Below, in pieces: positions 9,633 through 23,189 of a stretch of 64,000 nucleotides of DNA (the stretch's first letter is position 1; each line of letters opens with the position of its first letter). The notes beneath the pieces were generated by a model. The model searched no databases and was not told the origin of the DNA. It was given only the letters and a program-made list of their open reading frames with translations. The translations under genes and the position numbers were made by a program. The stretch comes from Actinomycetospora lemnae (GTDB taxonomy: Bacteria; Actinomycetota; Actinomycetes; Mycobacteriales; Pseudonocardiaceae): assembly GCF_028737315.1 (NCBI RefSeq), contig NZ_JAQZAO010000005.1, positions 1 through 64,000 on the forward strand. The letters run 5' to 3'.

Positions 9633-11309
9633 GTGTCGGACCAGCTCTTCGACCTCGACGAGACCTGGGGCCAGGTCGTCGCCGAGCTCACCGCCGGCTC
9701 GGGCGGCGGCGCCGTGCTCTCCCCGCAGCAGCGGGCCTGGGTGCGGGTCACCCGCCCGCTCGGGCTGCTCGACGACACCGCGCTGCTCGCCGCGCCCAGC
9801 GAGTTCGCCAAGGAGGCGATCGAGCGCGCGCTGCGCGACCCGATCGTCGCTGCCCTCTCGCGCCACATCGGACGGCCCGTCTCGCTCGCGGTGCGCGTCG
9901 ACCACAGCGCCCGCCCGACCCCCGACATCGGTCCGACCACCTCCCCGCTGCCGCGCGTGACGCTCTCCGCCGACGGCGGGCACCCCTCGGGCGACGGCCA
10001 CCACCCCGACACCGGCCCCGACACCGGCTACCTCGCCGCGACCTCGTCGCCGGGCGCGCCCACGTCGTCCCACCGGGCCGAGGCCATCGCCGCGGCCGCC
10101 GGCGTCGGGCGGGTCACGCACAACCCGGACCGGGCGCACCCCGAGGAGGAGGTCGACGAGGTCCGCGAAGGCCTCGCCGCCGTCCACGAGATCTGGTCGC
10201 CCCGCGGCCCCGGCGAGCCGGTGACCGAGCTCCGCGACACGGGCCCGGACCCCGCACGCGGCGCCCCGCGGTCCCAGACCCGCCTCAACGAGAAGTACAC
10301 CTTCGACACGTTCGTCATCGGGGCGTCGAACCGCTTCGCGCACGCCGCGGCCGTCGCGGTGTCCGAGGCGCCGGCCCGCGCGTACAACCCGCTGTTCGTC
10401 TGGGGCGACTCCGGGCTGGGCAAGACCCACCTGCTCCACGCTGTCGGCCACTACGCCCAGCGCCTCTTCTCGGGCATGCGCGTGCGCTACGTGTCGACCG
10501 AGGAGTTCACCAACGACTTCATCAACTCGCTGCGCGACGACCGCAAGGTGGCCTTCCAGCGCCGCTACCGCGACGTCGACGTGCTGCTGGTGGACGACAT
10601 CCAGTTCCTGGAGGGCAAGGAAGGGACCCAGGAGGAGTTCTTCCACACCTTCAACACCCTCCACAACGCGAACAAGCAGATCGTCGTGTCCTCCGACCGC
10701 CCGCCCAAGCGGCTGGAGACGCTCGAGGACCGGCTGCGCACGCGGTTCGAGTGGGGCCTCATCACCGACATCCAGCCCCCCGAGCTCGAGACCCGCATCG
10801 CGATCCTGCGCAAGAAGGCCGCCGGCGAGCGGATGGCCGCGCCGCCCGAGGTCCTCGAGTTCATCGCCGACCGCATCGAGCGCAACATCCGCGAGCTCGA
10901 GGGCGCGCTGATCCGCGTGACGGCCTTCGCGTCGCTCAACCGCCAGCCGATCGACCTCCAGCTCGCCGAGATCGTGCTGCGCGACCTCATCCCCGACTCC
11001 CGCCAGTCCGAGATCACCGCGCCGACGATCATGGCGGTGACGGCCGAGTTCTACGGCGTCTCCATCGACGACCTCTGCGGCCCCGGCAAGACCAAGGCGC
11101 TCGCCCTGGCCCGCCAGATCGCGATGTACCTGTGCCGCGAGCTCACCGACCTCTCGCTGCCCCGCATCGGGCAGATGTTCGGCAACCGTGACCACACGAC
11201 GGTCATGCACGCGGACAAGAAGATCCGCAAGGAGATGGCCGAGCGCCGCCGGACCTACGAGCAGGTCCAGGAGCTCACAGCGCGCATCAAGCAGCGCGCC
11301 CGCGGCTGA
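9633..11309 (+). CDS. dnaA: Chromosomal replication initiator DnaA
   Basis: 558 aa from the GTG at 9633, which follows GGAGGGGG and opens with a conserved domain I ([14 protein letters not shown]). Domain II is long, variable and acidic (about 100-215). Domain III has Walker [13 protein letters not shown], Walker [13 protein letters not shown] and the AAA+ sensor region. Domain IV carries the DnaA signature [12 protein letters not shown]. DnaA-ATP binds DnaA boxes and opens oriC. Upstream in-frame starts to 9255 lie in GC-rich non-conserved sequence. The adjacent intergenic region holds oriC. Confidence 0.98.
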   Translation: MSDQLFDLDETWGQVVAELTAGSGGGAVLSPQQRAWVRVTRPLGLLDDTALLAAPSEFAKEAIERALRDPIVAALSRHIGRPVSLAVRVDHSARPTPDIGPTTSPLPRVTLSADGGHPSGDGHHPDTGPDTGYLAATSSPGAPTSSHRAEAIAAAAGVGRVTHNPDRAHPEEEVDEVREGLAAVHEIWSPRGPGEPVTELRDTGPDPARGAPRSQTRLNEKYTFDTFVIGASNRFAHAAAVAVSEAPARAYNPLFVWGDSGLGKTHLLHAVGHYAQRLFSGMRVRYVSTEEFTNDFINSLRDDRKVAFQRRYRDVDVLLVDDIQFLEGKEGTQEEFFHTFNTLHNANKQIVVSSDRPPKRLETLEDRLRTRFEWGLITDIQPPELETRIAILRKKAAGERMAAPPEVLEFIADRIERNIRELEGALIRVTAFASLNRQPIDLQLAEIVLRDLIPDSRQSEITAPTIMAVTAEFYGVSIDDLCGPGKTKALALARQIAMYLCRELTDLSLPRIGQMFGNRDHTTVMHADKKIRKEMAERRRTYEQVQELTARIKQRARG

Positions 11310-11539
11310 GCGAGGCTCCGGGAGCGGGAGCCCGCACCGAGGACGCAGCGAACGCGCTGTTCGCTGCTTCTACGCGCGCGAAGTCCCCGCTCGCGCCGCT
11401 CCCTGCCCAGGGGAGCGAGGGACGCCCTCGCTGCCCCTCAGGCCCCGGGGACGCCCGAGCTGCGCCGCCGTGGGCCCGCCCCACTGCCCCGCCACGCCCC
11501 TCGCCCGGGGCGCCGACCGTGCCCGGCGCCGCCGAGATC

Positions 11540-11585
11540 TCACGCTGCGTCGAGATCCGGCGTCCCGTCGAGCGACGCAGCGTGA
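11540..11585. repeat. Perfect 13-bp inverted repeat inside oriC
   Basis: Arm TCACGCTGCGTCG at 11540-11552 and its exact complement at 11573-11585, separated by 20 bp. It could be a protein operator, a structural element of the origin, or the dnaA terminator without a T-run. Confidence 0.65.
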
Positions 11586-11873
11586 CCACTGGAGCAGGCC
11601 CGCCGCGCCGAGACGACGGTGCCGCGCGCCGGGTTCCGCGGCCGGTAGCACACCGCGATCGTTCGACTCCCGATCGACCCACAGCTGGGGACAAGTCTGT
11701 GGACATCCTCCGCCGGGCGGTGGAAACGGGCGGGACGAGCAGGCCGGGCCGCGCTCCGTCCACCGGACACGCCGCTCCGTCCCCGGATCCGGGTACCGCC
11801 GACGCCGAGGTGTCCACACCGGATCCGGCCGCTCGACCTGCAGCGATCGCCCCGGTCCACACCACGCACAGGA

Positions 11874-11900
11874 CTTACTACTCCTACTGTTCTTCTTCTC
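11874..11900. other. DnaA-trio-like tract, putative unwinding element
   Basis: A T/C-rich tract of NTACTACT-type triplets, 12 bp after the DnaA-like box 11853-11861. Read on the complementary strand it gives 3'-GAT/GAG/AAG triplets, resembling the DnaA-trios defined in Bacillus subtilis. It is the least GC-rich stretch of the intergenic region. Confidence 0.45.
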
Positions 11901-12104
11901 TGGGAGAACGACAGAAGACCAGGTGGTGTGGACGCGTGGAGCGCGCCACGCCGAGGACGTGGTCGGGCCACCCGATCGGCTCGGACCGCGACCGGGCCCG
12001 GAGTGTCGGACCCCTCCTGCACGCTCTACCGTGATGCACCCGCGCCGGGGTCCGTCCCCGCCCGACGGCACGCAGCCACCGGCCCAGCAGGGGGAGGACC
12101 CGCG

Positions 12105-13340
12105 ATGAAGTTCCGCGTCGAACGCGACGCCCTCGCCGACGCCGTGGCCTTCGTCGCCCGCAGCCTCCCGAGCCGCGCGCCCGTCCCGGTCCTCGGTGGC
12201 GTCCTGCTCGACACCGAGGGCGACGGCACGCTGACGGTCTCGGGGTTCGACTACGAGGTCTCCGCCCGCGTCGAGGTGCCGGCGATGATCGGCGACGCCG
12301 GCCGCGCGCTGGTGTCCGGCCGCCTGCTCGCCGACATCACGCGCGCCCTCCCGCCGCACCCCGTGGACGTCACCGTCGACGGTCCCCGCGCCACCATCGT
12401 GTGCGGCAACGCCCGGTTCAGCCTCCCGACGATGTCGGCCGAGGACTACCCGCAGCTGCCGGACATGCCGCCGGTCGCCGGGGCGCTCGCGCCCGAGGTG
12501 TTCGCGCAGGCGGTCTCCCAGGTGGCCGTCGCCGCCGGGCGTGACGACACGCTGCCGATGCTCACCGGCATCCGCATCGAGATCGACGGCTCGACGCTCA
12601 CGCTCGCGGCCACCGACCGCTTCCGGCTCGCCGTCCGCGAGTTCTCGTGGGAGCCGGGCGAGAGCGCGGGCGCCGGCGAGTCGGGCGAGGTCGCGCTGCT
12701 CGCCCCGGCCAAGACCCTCGCCGAGGCCGCCAAGACGCTGACCTCGTCGGGCTCGCGCATCGAGCTCGCCCTCGCCCGCGGCGACGGCCTCCTCGGCCTC
12801 GCTGGCGGCGGCCGCCGCTCGACGACGCGGCTGCTCGACGCCGAGTTCCCGCGCTACCGCCAGCTGCTGCCCAAGGAGCACACCTCGGCGGCGGTCATCG
12901 AGATCGCGCCGCTGGTCGAGGCGATCAAGCGCGTGTCGCTGGTCGCCGAGCGCGGCACGCAGGTCCGCCTCGAGTTCGCCGACGACACGCTGCGCCTCAC
13001 GGCGGGCGGCGACGACGAGGGCAGCGCCGAGGAGGAGCTCGCCTGCCGCTTCGTCGGCGAGCCCCTGACCATCGCGTTCAACCCGGGCTACCTGCTCGAC
13101 GGCCTCTCCGCGCTGGGCGCCGACCACGCACACCTGTCGTTCACCACGCCGAGCCGCCCCGCCCTGCTGCGGCCCGCGAGCGCGCCCGATGGCTCGGGTG
13201 ACGACGCGGAGGCGGTCGGCGCGCCCGCCGAGGCCGGCGCCACGGCCGTCGAGCCCGGCCCGGGCGACCAGGTGGACGATCTCCCCGAGCCCCGTCCCGG
13301 GTACCTCTACCTGCTGATGCCGGTGCGGCTCCCGGGCTGA
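12105..13340 (+). CDS. dnaN: DNA polymerase III beta sliding clamp
   Basis: 411 aa. ATG with a strong GGGGGAGGA upstream; [21 protein letters not shown] is the standard DnaN opening, and three clamp domains follow. The C-terminal YLLMPVRL matches the canonical end. An acidic, Ala/Gly/Pro-rich insertion (about residues 355-395) precedes the last strand and makes the protein slightly longer than usual. The clamp tethers DNA polymerase and recruits repair factors. An in-frame extension to 11928 would run into oriC and is rejected. Confidence 0.97.
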   Translation: MKFRVERDALADAVAFVARSLPSRAPVPVLGGVLLDTEGDGTLTVSGFDYEVSARVEVPAMIGDAGRALVSGRLLADITRALPPHPVDVTVDGPRATIVCGNARFSLPTMSAEDYPQLPDMPPVAGALAPEVFAQAVSQVAVAAGRDDTLPMLTGIRIEIDGSTLTLAATDRFRLAVREFSWEPGESAGAGESGEVALLAPAKTLAEAAKTLTSSGSRIELALARGDGLLGLAGGGRRSTTRLLDAEFPRYRQLLPKEHTSAAVIEIAPLVEAIKRVSLVAERGTQVRLEFADDTLRLTAGGDDEGSAEEELACRFVGEPLTIAFNPGYLLDGLSALGADHAHLSFTTPSRPALLRPASAPDGSGDDAEAVGAPAEAGATAVEPGPGDQVDDLPEPRPGYLYLLMPVRLPG

Positions 13341-13417
13341 GCCCCTACGGTTCGGCGCGTATCCCGCCCGAGCGCAGGAGCCGCCCCGTCCGGGTGGCCG
13401 ACCGAGAGGAACGCGAC

Positions 13418-14329
13418 GTGCAGCTGGGGATGGTCGGACTCGGCCGGATGGGCGGCAACATGGCCGAGCGGCTGCGCGCCGCCGGCCACGAGGTCGTCGG
13501 CTACGCCAACGACGGGTCGGGCGACGTCGCGTCGCTGGACGAGCTGGTCAAGACGCTCGCGGCGCCGCGCACGCTGTGGCTGATGATCCCGGCGGGCGAG
13601 CCCACCCACTCCACCGTCCGCAGCCTGGCGGACCTCCTCGACGAGGGCGACCTCGTCGTCGACGGCGGCAACAGCAAGTTCACCGACGACACGGTGCACG
13701 CCGAGCTGCTCGACGCGCACGGCATCCGCTACGTCGACTGCGGTGTCTCCGGCGGCGTGTGGGGGCGCACCGAGGGCTACGGCCTGATGGCGGGCGGCGA
13801 CCCGGCCGACATCGAGCGGATGATGCCCGTCTTCGACGCGCTGCGCCCCGAGGGCCCGCGCGAGGAGGGCTTCGTGCACGCCGGCCCGGTCGGGGCGGGG
13901 CACTACGCGAAGATGGTCCACAACGGCGTCGAGTACGGCCTCATGCAGGCCTACGCGGAGGGCTACGAGCTGCTCAACGCCGGCGGCCCGGTCACCGACG
14001 TCGGCGCGGTGATGAAGGCCTGGAGCCGCGGCACCGTCGTGCGCAGCTGGCTGCTCGACCTCATGGTCCGCGCGCTCGAGGCCGACCCGCACCTCGACCA
14101 GATCACCGGCTACGCCGAGGACTCCGGCGAGGGCCGCTGGACCGTCGACGAGGCGATCCTGCACGCCGTGCCGCTGCCGGTGATCTCGGCGGCGCTGTTC
14201 GCCCGGTTCGCCTCGCGCCAGGTCGACTCCCCGGCCATGAAGGCCGTCGCGGCCCTGCGCGCCCAGTTCGGCGGACACGCGACACACAAGGCCGGCGACG
14301 CGGCCAACGAGCCGCCCACGGGGGGCTGA
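13418..14329 (+). CDS. gnd: 6-phosphogluconate dehydrogenase, decarboxylating (short form)
   Basis: 303 aa from GTG 13418, preceded by GAGAGGAACG. An in-frame GTG at 13394 is less likely because homologues begin at MQLGMIGLGRMG. The Rossmann motif is GLGRMGGNMAERL; the catalytic region includes VDGGNSKFTDD, the substrate motif CGVSGGVWGRTEGYGLMAGG, and HYAKMVHNGVEYGLMQAYAEGYELL with catalytic Lys and Glu positions. The ~300-aa length marks the short GndA/YqeC-type class. It oxidatively decarboxylates 6-phosphogluconate to ribulose 5-phosphate in the pentose phosphate pathway. Its place between dnaN and recF is typical of actinobacteria. Confidence 0.93.
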   Translation: MQLGMVGLGRMGGNMAERLRAAGHEVVGYANDGSGDVASLDELVKTLAAPRTLWLMIPAGEPTHSTVRSLADLLDEGDLVVDGGNSKFTDDTVHAELLDAHGIRYVDCGVSGGVWGRTEGYGLMAGGDPADIERMMPVFDALRPEGPREEGFVHAGPVGAGHYAKMVHNGVEYGLMQAYAEGYELLNAGGPVTDVGAVMKAWSRGTVVRSWLLDLMVRALEADPHLDQITGYAEDSGEGRWTVDEAILHAVPLPVISAALFARFASRQVDSPAMKAVAALRAQFGGHATHKAGDAANEPPTGG

Positions 14330-14368
14330 GCACCAGGTCGACGGCGAGCGGGACGACGGGAGGGGCCG

Positions 14369-15547
14369 ATGTACGTCCGGGCGCTCTCGGTCACCGACTT
14401 CCGCTCGTGGGAGCAGGCCGACCTGACCTTCGAGCCCGGTGTCTCGGTGCTCGTCGGGGCCAACGGCCAGGGCAAGACGAACCTGGTCGAGGCCGTCGGC
14501 TACCTCGCGACCCTCGCCTCGCACCGCGTCGCGGGCGACGCGCCGCTGATCCGGCGCGGCGCGTCCTCGGCGACGGTGCGGGCGGTCGCGGTGAACGAGG
14601 GCCGCGAGCTCACGGTCCAGGTCGAGATCGCGAGCGGGCGGGCGAACCGGGCGCGGGTCAACCGCGCGCCCGTGCGCAGCCCGCGCGAGGTGCTCGGGAT
14701 CGTGCGCACCGTGGTGTTCGCGCCCGAGGACCTCGCCCTCGTCCGCGGCGACCCCGGCGAGCGCCGGCGGTTCCTCGACGAGCTGCTCGTGGCCCGGGCG
14801 CCGCGGTGGGCCGGGGTGCGCGCCGACTACGACAAGGTGCTGCGCCAGCGCTCGGCGCTGCTCAAGACCGCTCGGAACGCGCGCGGCGACACGAGCACCC
14901 TCGACGTGTGGGACGCCCACCTCGCCCGCGCCGGGGCCGCGCTCGTCACCGGGCGCCTCGAGCTGACCGCGGCGCTCGCCCCCCACGTGCGCCAGGCGTA
15001 CGCCGAGGTGGCGCCCGAGTCGGAGCCGGTGGGCGCCCGCTACCGCTCGCGGGCGGAGAGCGTGGACGCGCTCGGCGCCCCGGAGGCGGAGGTCCCCTCG
15101 GCGGAGGACGTCGAGGCGATGCTGCTCGAGGAGATGCGCCGGCGGCGCCACCAGGAGATCGAGCGCGGGGTGTGCCTCGTCGGCCCGCACCGCGACGACC
15201 TCGAGCTCACGCTCGGCGAGGGGCCGGCCAAGGGCTACGCGAGCCACGGTGAGTCGTGGTCGCTCGCGCTGGCGCTGCGGCTCGGCGCGTTCGAGCTGCT
15301 GCGCGGCGAGGGCTCGGAGCCGGTGCTGGTGCTCGACGACGTGTTCGCCGAGCTCGACGTGCGCCGGCGGCGGGCCCTGGCGCGGACCGCCGCCCGCGCC
15401 GAGCAGGTCCTCGTGACGGCAGCGGTGGACGACGATGTGCCCGACGACCTGCAGGGAGCACGCTACGTGGTCGACTCGGGCACGGTGCGTGAGATGACGA
15501 CGATCGGTGGGACGACGGGGGGTGGATCGGGTGGCCCGGACGCGTGA
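14369..15547 (+). CDS. recF: DNA replication/repair protein RecF
   Basis: 392 aa. SMC-like ABC ATPase: Walker [15 protein letters not shown] near residue 35, a central helical insertion, then the Walker [12 protein letters not shown] near residue 325 with [11 protein letters not shown] before it. RecF loads RecA at ssDNA gaps with RecO and RecR. ATG follows GGGAGGGG. The 3' end overlaps the likely dciA start, and DnaA-box-like sequences straddle the junction. Confidence 0.96.
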   Translation: MYVRALSVTDFRSWEQADLTFEPGVSVLVGANGQGKTNLVEAVGYLATLASHRVAGDAPLIRRGASSATVRAVAVNEGRELTVQVEIASGRANRARVNRAPVRSPREVLGIVRTVVFAPEDLALVRGDPGERRRFLDELLVARAPRWAGVRADYDKVLRQRSALLKTARNARGDTSTLDVWDAHLARAGAALVTGRLELTAALAPHVRQAYAEVAPESEPVGARYRSRAESVDALGAPEAEVPSAEDVEAMLLEEMRRRRHQEIERGVCLVGPHRDDLELTLGEGPAKGYASHGESWSLALALRLGAFELLRGEGSEPVLVLDDVFAELDVRRRRALARTAARAEQVLVTAAVDDDVPDDLQGARYVVDSGTVREMTTIGGTTGGGSGGPDA

Positions 15548-16268
15548 TGTCGGCGGAGGTCCTGGGGACAGACCTGTGGATGCTGTGGACAACTCGGGTG
15601 ACGGGCGCGGACCGTCGCGTCGTCCGGGCCCGGATCCGACCCGCGACCAGCAGCGCCGCCCGGACGACGCTGTCCACACCCCCGAACGCGACGATCAGGG
15701 CGCGACCGGGAGCGCTGCGCCGAACGGTCCTGCCGGTCCGAAGCGGGGCGCCGACCTGGCCCGTGACGCGCTGGCCGCGGCCCGGGCGGCGGCGTCCGAG
15801 CGCCGGGCCGCGGCGGGCGGCGGGGCCGCCGGGGTGCGCAAGCCCGTGCGCCGTGGCGGCACCGGGCTCGGGCGGGCGCGGCGTCGCGGCTGGTCGGGGG
15901 CCGGGGCCGACGACCGCGACCCCCAGCCCCTCGGCCGCCTCGCCTCCCGGCTCTCCGGTGATCGCGGCTGGGCGCCGCGGCTGGCGAACGGGTCGGTGTT
16001 CGGCCGGTGGGCCGAGCTGGTGGGCGCGGAGGTCGCCGAGCACGCCCGTCCCGAGTCCCTGCGCGACGGCGTGCTGACCGTGCAGGCGGACTCCACGGCG
16101 TGGGCGACCCAGCTGCGCCTGCTCCAGCGCCAGCTCCTCGCCCGCCTGGCCGCCGGGCTCGGCGACGGCGTCGTCACCTCCATGCGCATCCACGGCCCCG
16201 CCGCCCCCAGCTGGCGCCGCGGACCTCGCCACGTGTCGGGCCGCGGCCCGCGCGACACCTACGGCTGA
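15531..16268 (+). CDS. dciA: DciA-type replicative helicase loader (DUF721)
   Basis: 245 aa if translated from GTG 15531. The C-terminal half carries the DUF721/DciA core: [40 protein letters not shown], about residues 155-200. DciA replaces DnaC-type loaders in most bacteria and loads DnaB. The N-terminal half is disordered, and its start is uncertain: GTGs at 15522, 15531 and 15576 are all in frame. The recF-dciA-gyrB order matches mycobacteria. The upstream end overlaps recF by 17 bp. Confidence 0.85.
   Translation: MARTRDVGGGPGDRPVDAVDNSGDGRGPSRRPGPDPTRDQQRRPDDAVHTPERDDQGATGSAAPNGPAGPKRGADLARDALAAARAAASERRAAAGGGAAGVRKPVRRGGTGLGRARRRGWSGAGADDRDPQPLGRLASRLSGDRGWAPRLANGSVFGRWAELVGAEVAEHARPESLRDGVLTVQADSTAWATQLRLLQRQLLARLAAGLGDGVVTSMRIHGPAAPSWRRGPRHVSGRGPRDTYG
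15563..15678. other. DnaA-box cluster at the recF-dciA junction
   Basis: One perfect TGTGGACAA (15584-15592) with nearby variants TGGGGACAG (15563-15571), TGTGGATGC (15575-15583) and CTGTCCACA (15670-15678). It lies in the low-conservation N-terminal coding part of dciA. Its perfect box is better than any seen in the main oriC gap. Confidence 0.55.
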
Positions 16269-16413
16269 GGCGGACCCGTCAGGACGGGCCGTCGTCGCCG
16301 CGCCAGAGCGCCGGAGGACCCTTCCCGGCCGGTCGCACCCTCCGACGGTCGTTTCGTGCGCCGTGTGACGCGCTGAGCCGCGTGCCCGGGCCCTTTCTGC
16401 ACGAGCGACCCGG

Positions 16414-18507
<2,094 letters not shown>

Positions 18508-18538
18508 TCGAGGTCGAGGTGCAGGGCGGGGAGGCGAC

Positions 18539-18552
18539 GTTTCCCGTGGAAC
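18539..18552. promoter_or_regulatory. Degenerate parS-like site between gyrB and gyrA
   Basis: GTTTCCCGTGGAAC differs at two positions from the perfect parS sites in this window and has an imperfect palindrome. It lies in the gyrB-gyrA gap near the origin. ParB binding is possible but unproven. Confidence 0.35.
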
Positions 18553-18624
18553 GCCGTCCCTCGCCCCGACCCGGGACGGGCCCGACGACCGGCGCGGACA
18601 CGCCGGCGCGGCCCCGACCGGGGA

Positions 18625-18644
18625 GCCGGGGGAGCACCCCCGGC
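18625..18644. terminator. GC hairpin between gyrB and gyrA
   Basis: Perfect 8-bp stem GCCGGGGG/CCCCCGGC with a 4-nt loop and no T-run. It sits just before a TAGAGT -10-like element (18650-18655), so it may separate gyrB and gyrA transcription or act as an attenuator. Confidence 0.4.
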
Positions 18645-18673
18645 CCCGATAGAGTGCGAAAGGTGAGAGCCGC

Positions 18674-21184
<2,511 letters not shown>

Positions 21185-21248
21185 TCGGTCCTGGTCGTCC
21201 CCCGACGTCCCCCGGCCCCCGTCACCGACCGACGAGACGAGTCCTGCC

Positions 21249-22421
21249 GTGAGCACACCCAACAAGCCGGACGAGCCGAACCCCGCGACGTCGGAGACGT
21301 CGGGCGGGTCGCGCACGGGCACGCAGGAGGCCGAGCGGTCGGGTGACGTCGAGACCCGCGACGCCGCGTCGACCACGCAGGTCGGGGCCGTCGACGACGG
21401 GACGCCGGGCGAGCCGGCGGACGGCGAGTCGAGCGGCTCGTCGGGATCGGCCGCCGAGGGTGGCGAGTCGGGGGGCCCGGCCGGCCCGCCCCCGCCGTGG
21501 CAGCGCGGCGGCGCGGCGACCGGCCCGCCGTCGGGCCCGCTGCCGGCGGGCCGTCCCGGCGGTCCGCCGTCGGGGCAGCCGTCGGGGCAGCCGTCGGGGC
21601 AGCCGTCGGGGCAGCCGAGGCCCGGGCCGGGCGGACAGGGCGGTCCCGGGGGGCCGGCGGGTCAGGGCGGCCCGGCGGGTCACGGCGGCCCGGGAGGTCC
21701 GGGTGGACCGGGTGGTCCGGGTGGACCGGGTGGACCGGGTGGACCGGGTGGACCGCAGCCGCCGTCGGGCCCGTTCCCGCGGCCCGGGGGCCCGGGTCCG
21801 CAGGGCGGCCCCGGCTACGGGCGGCCGAGCGGCGAGGGGTCGGGGACACCGTCGGGTGGGATCCCGGTCGCCGTGCGCACGGCGACCGCGTCGGGCACGG
21901 CCCGGCCGGAGGGCACCGGCGCCCCGAGCGGATCCGGCATCGACGCGCCGACCAACCAGCTCACTCCCGAGCAGCTCGGCATGCGCCCTGACGACGACGA
22001 GCCGCGCCGCGAGCCCGACGACGTCTCCGAGCTGTCGGCCGGCCGTCCGCGCACGAGCAAGGCGCCGCGGCGGGCGAGCCTGCAGGTCCGTCGGTTCGAC
22101 CCGTGGTCGGTGCTCAAGCTCGCCCTCGTGCTCGGCGTCGCCCTGTTCTTCGTGTGGATGTTCGCCGTGGGCGTGCTCTACGCGGTGCTCGACGGGATGG
22201 GCGTCTGGGCCCAGCTCAACGGCACCTACCAGGACCTGACGTCCGACTCGGGCGGCGGCGGCGAGCTCATCACCGCGGGCGGCGTGTTCGGCGTCGCGGC
22301 GGTGATCGGGGTCGTGAACATCATCCTGTTCACCGCCCTCGCGAGCGTCTCGGCGTTCATCTACAACATCTCCGCCGACGTCGCCGGCGGCATCGAGGTC
22401 ACCCTGTCCGAGCGGGACTAG
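21249..22421 (+). CDS. DUF3566 domain membrane protein
   Basis: 390 aa. A very long hydrophilic N-terminus (about 1-275) is Pro/Gly/Ser-rich, with four PSGQ repeats and a GGPGGPGG collagen-like run. The C-terminal ~110 residues form the DUF3566 domain: VRRFDPWSVLKLALVLGVALFFVWMFAVGVLY and a second membrane segment (ITAGGVFGVAAVIGVVNIILFTALASV). This family lies directly after gyrA across Actinobacteria; its function is not established. GTG start 64 bp after gyrA. The repeat-rich segment also gives short tandem DNA repeats near 21,580-21,760. Confidence 0.88.
   Translation: MSTPNKPDEPNPATSETSGGSRTGTQEAERSGDVETRDAASTTQVGAVDDGTPGEPADGESSGSSGSAAEGGESGGPAGPPPPWQRGGAATGPPSGPLPAGRPGGPPSGQPSGQPSGQPSGQPRPGPGGQGGPGGPAGQGGPAGHGGPGGPGGPGGPGGPGGPGGPGGPQPPSGPFPRPGGPGPQGGPGYGRPSGEGSGTPSGGIPVAVRTATASGTARPEGTGAPSGSGIDAPTNQLTPEQLGMRPDDDEPRREPDDVSELSAGRPRTSKAPRRASLQVRRFDPWSVLKLALVLGVALFFVWMFAVGVLYAVLDGMGVWAQLNGTYQDLTSDSGGGGELITAGGVFGVAAVIGVVNIILFTALASVSAFIYNISADVAGGIEVTLSERD
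21574..21760. repeat. In-frame tandem repeats in the DUF3566 gene
   Basis: Four copies of a 12-bp unit encoding Pro-Ser-Gly-Gln (about 21,574-21,620) and, after 21,690, repeats of a 9-bp unit of the GGTGGACCG type encoding Gly-Gly-Pro. Both preserve frame and are likely to vary in copy number. Confidence 0.7.
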
Positions 22422-22501
22422 CTGCTCGGTACGGGCGGGGGCCGGGTGTCGGGCGCCGGGTGACCGTCGGGTACCGTGGCGTCCGCACCTGGTTGCTGCG
22501 A

Positions 22502-22575
22502 GGGCCCATAGCTCAGTTGGTTAGAGCGCGTCGCTGATAACGACGAGGTCGCTGGTTCAAATCCAGCTGGGCCCA
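22502..22575 (+). tRNA. ileT: tRNA-Ile (GAT)
   Basis: 74 nt. The acceptor arm GGGCCCA pairs with TGGGCCC; the D arm has AGCTCAGTTGGTTAGAGC; the anticodon stem CGTCG/CGACG encloses CTGATAA (anticodon GAT); the T arm has GGTTCAAATCC. No CCA is encoded. It follows the DUF3566 gene, as in mycobacteria, where tRNA-Ala is the next gene; here tRNA-Ala is 3.4 kb away. Confidence 0.98.
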
Positions 22576-22599
22576 CTCCCACGGTGCGACCCCACCGAC

Positions 22600-22636
22600 A
22601 CGACGGCCCCGGAGCATCGCGCTCCGGGGCCGTCGT
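22600..22636. terminator. Bidirectional terminator between tRNA-Ile and lsr2
   Basis: A 16-bp stem (ACGACGGCCCCGGAGC and its complement) with a 5-nt loop, in the convergent gap. There is a partial T-rich end on the + side. It can serve both tRNA-Ile and lsr2. Confidence 0.85.
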
Positions 22637-22661
22637 CGTTCTCGGGCTCTGCCCGTGCTGA

Positions 22662-23069
22662 TCAGCCGGAGAAGGTCGCGGTGTGGTCGGAGCCCTTCCG
22701 CTGGGCCTCCCAGGCCTCGACGACGTTGTTGGGGACGCGGCCACGGTCGGACACCTCGAAGCCCTGGGCCTTGGCCCACTCGCGGATCTGCTTCGAGGTC
22801 TCGCGGTCGTAGCCGCCGGGCGAGGTCGCGCGCGGCGTGCCCGTCCCCGCGCCCGAGCGGCGGCGGCCGCCGCCCGAGGAACGCCGGCCGCCGGTGCGGC
22901 GGGCGGCGGCGACGTACTCGGCGAGTGCGTCGCGCAGCTTCGCGCTGTTCTTGTCGTCGAGGTCGATCTCGTAGGTCACGCCGTCGAGTGCGAACTCGAC
23001 CGTCGTGATGTCCTCGGCCTCCTCGCCGGTCAGGTCGTCGACCAGGGTGACGATGGTCTTCTGCGCCAT
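22662..23069 (-). CDS. lsr2: Lsr2 nucleoid-associated xenogeneic silencer
   Basis: 135 aa. The N-terminal dimerisation domain opens with AQKTIVTLVDDLTGEEAED and includes VTYEIDLDDKNSAKLRDAL. A basic linker RTGGRRSSGGGRRR follows. The C-terminal DNA-binding domain carries the AT-hook-like RGR in GFEVSDRGRVPNNVVEAW, the minor-groove contact of the family. Lsr2 is the actinobacterial H-NS analogue; it bridges DNA and silences AT-rich foreign genes. An accessory region begins 3 kb away, a plausible target. GAGGAGT lies upstream of the ATG. Confidence 0.97.
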   Translation of the reverse strand: MAQKTIVTLVDDLTGEEAEDITTVEFALDGVTYEIDLDDKNSAKLRDALAEYVAAARRTGGRRSSGGGRRRSGAGTGTPRATSPGGYDRETSKQIREWAKAQGFEVSDRGRVPNNVVEAWEAQRKGSDHTATFSG

Positions 23070-23189
23070 GGCGGGCGTGACTCCTCACTACTTCATCGAA
23101 CCGATGAGGTGCCGTCTATTCGTTGCCTTCGCGAGATTAGCAAAGAAATGACGAGGTGTTCGCACCGGTCCCGATTCGGGCCGTGCGGG
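23070..23189 (-). promoter_or_regulatory. lsr2 promoter region
   Basis: 120 bp, clearly less GC-rich than its surroundings around 23,110-23,160. A TAATCT -10-like element is readable on the minus strand near 23,135, and a small palindrome TCATCG/CGATGA lies at 23,093-23,107 in the presumed leader. Such a site could serve autoregulation. Confidence 0.35.

Larger units (their letters stand above)
11310..12104. other. oriC: Replication origin oriC (dnaA-dnaN intergenic region)
   Basis: 795 bp without a credible gene. DnaA-box-like 9-mers: TGGGGACAA (11686-11694), TGTGGACAT (11698-11706), GTGTCCACA (11810-11818), CGGTCCACA (11853-11861) and TGTGGACGC (11927-11935). All differ from TTGTCCACA by at least one base. 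A comparatively T-rich, trio-phased tract at 11874-11900 follows the fourth box, as expected for an unwinding element. The left half (11340-11640) is GC-rich and contains an inverted repeat. Position, gene context and boxes together support oriC. Confidence 0.88.

Noticed and set aside
13307-15679. Antisense 790-codon frame opposite gnd and recF
   Set aside because: Shadow frame of conserved genes.
21574-21760. Tandem repeats as a CRISPR array
   Set aside because: Units of 9-12 bp without spacers, in frame inside a Pro/Gly-rich coding region.
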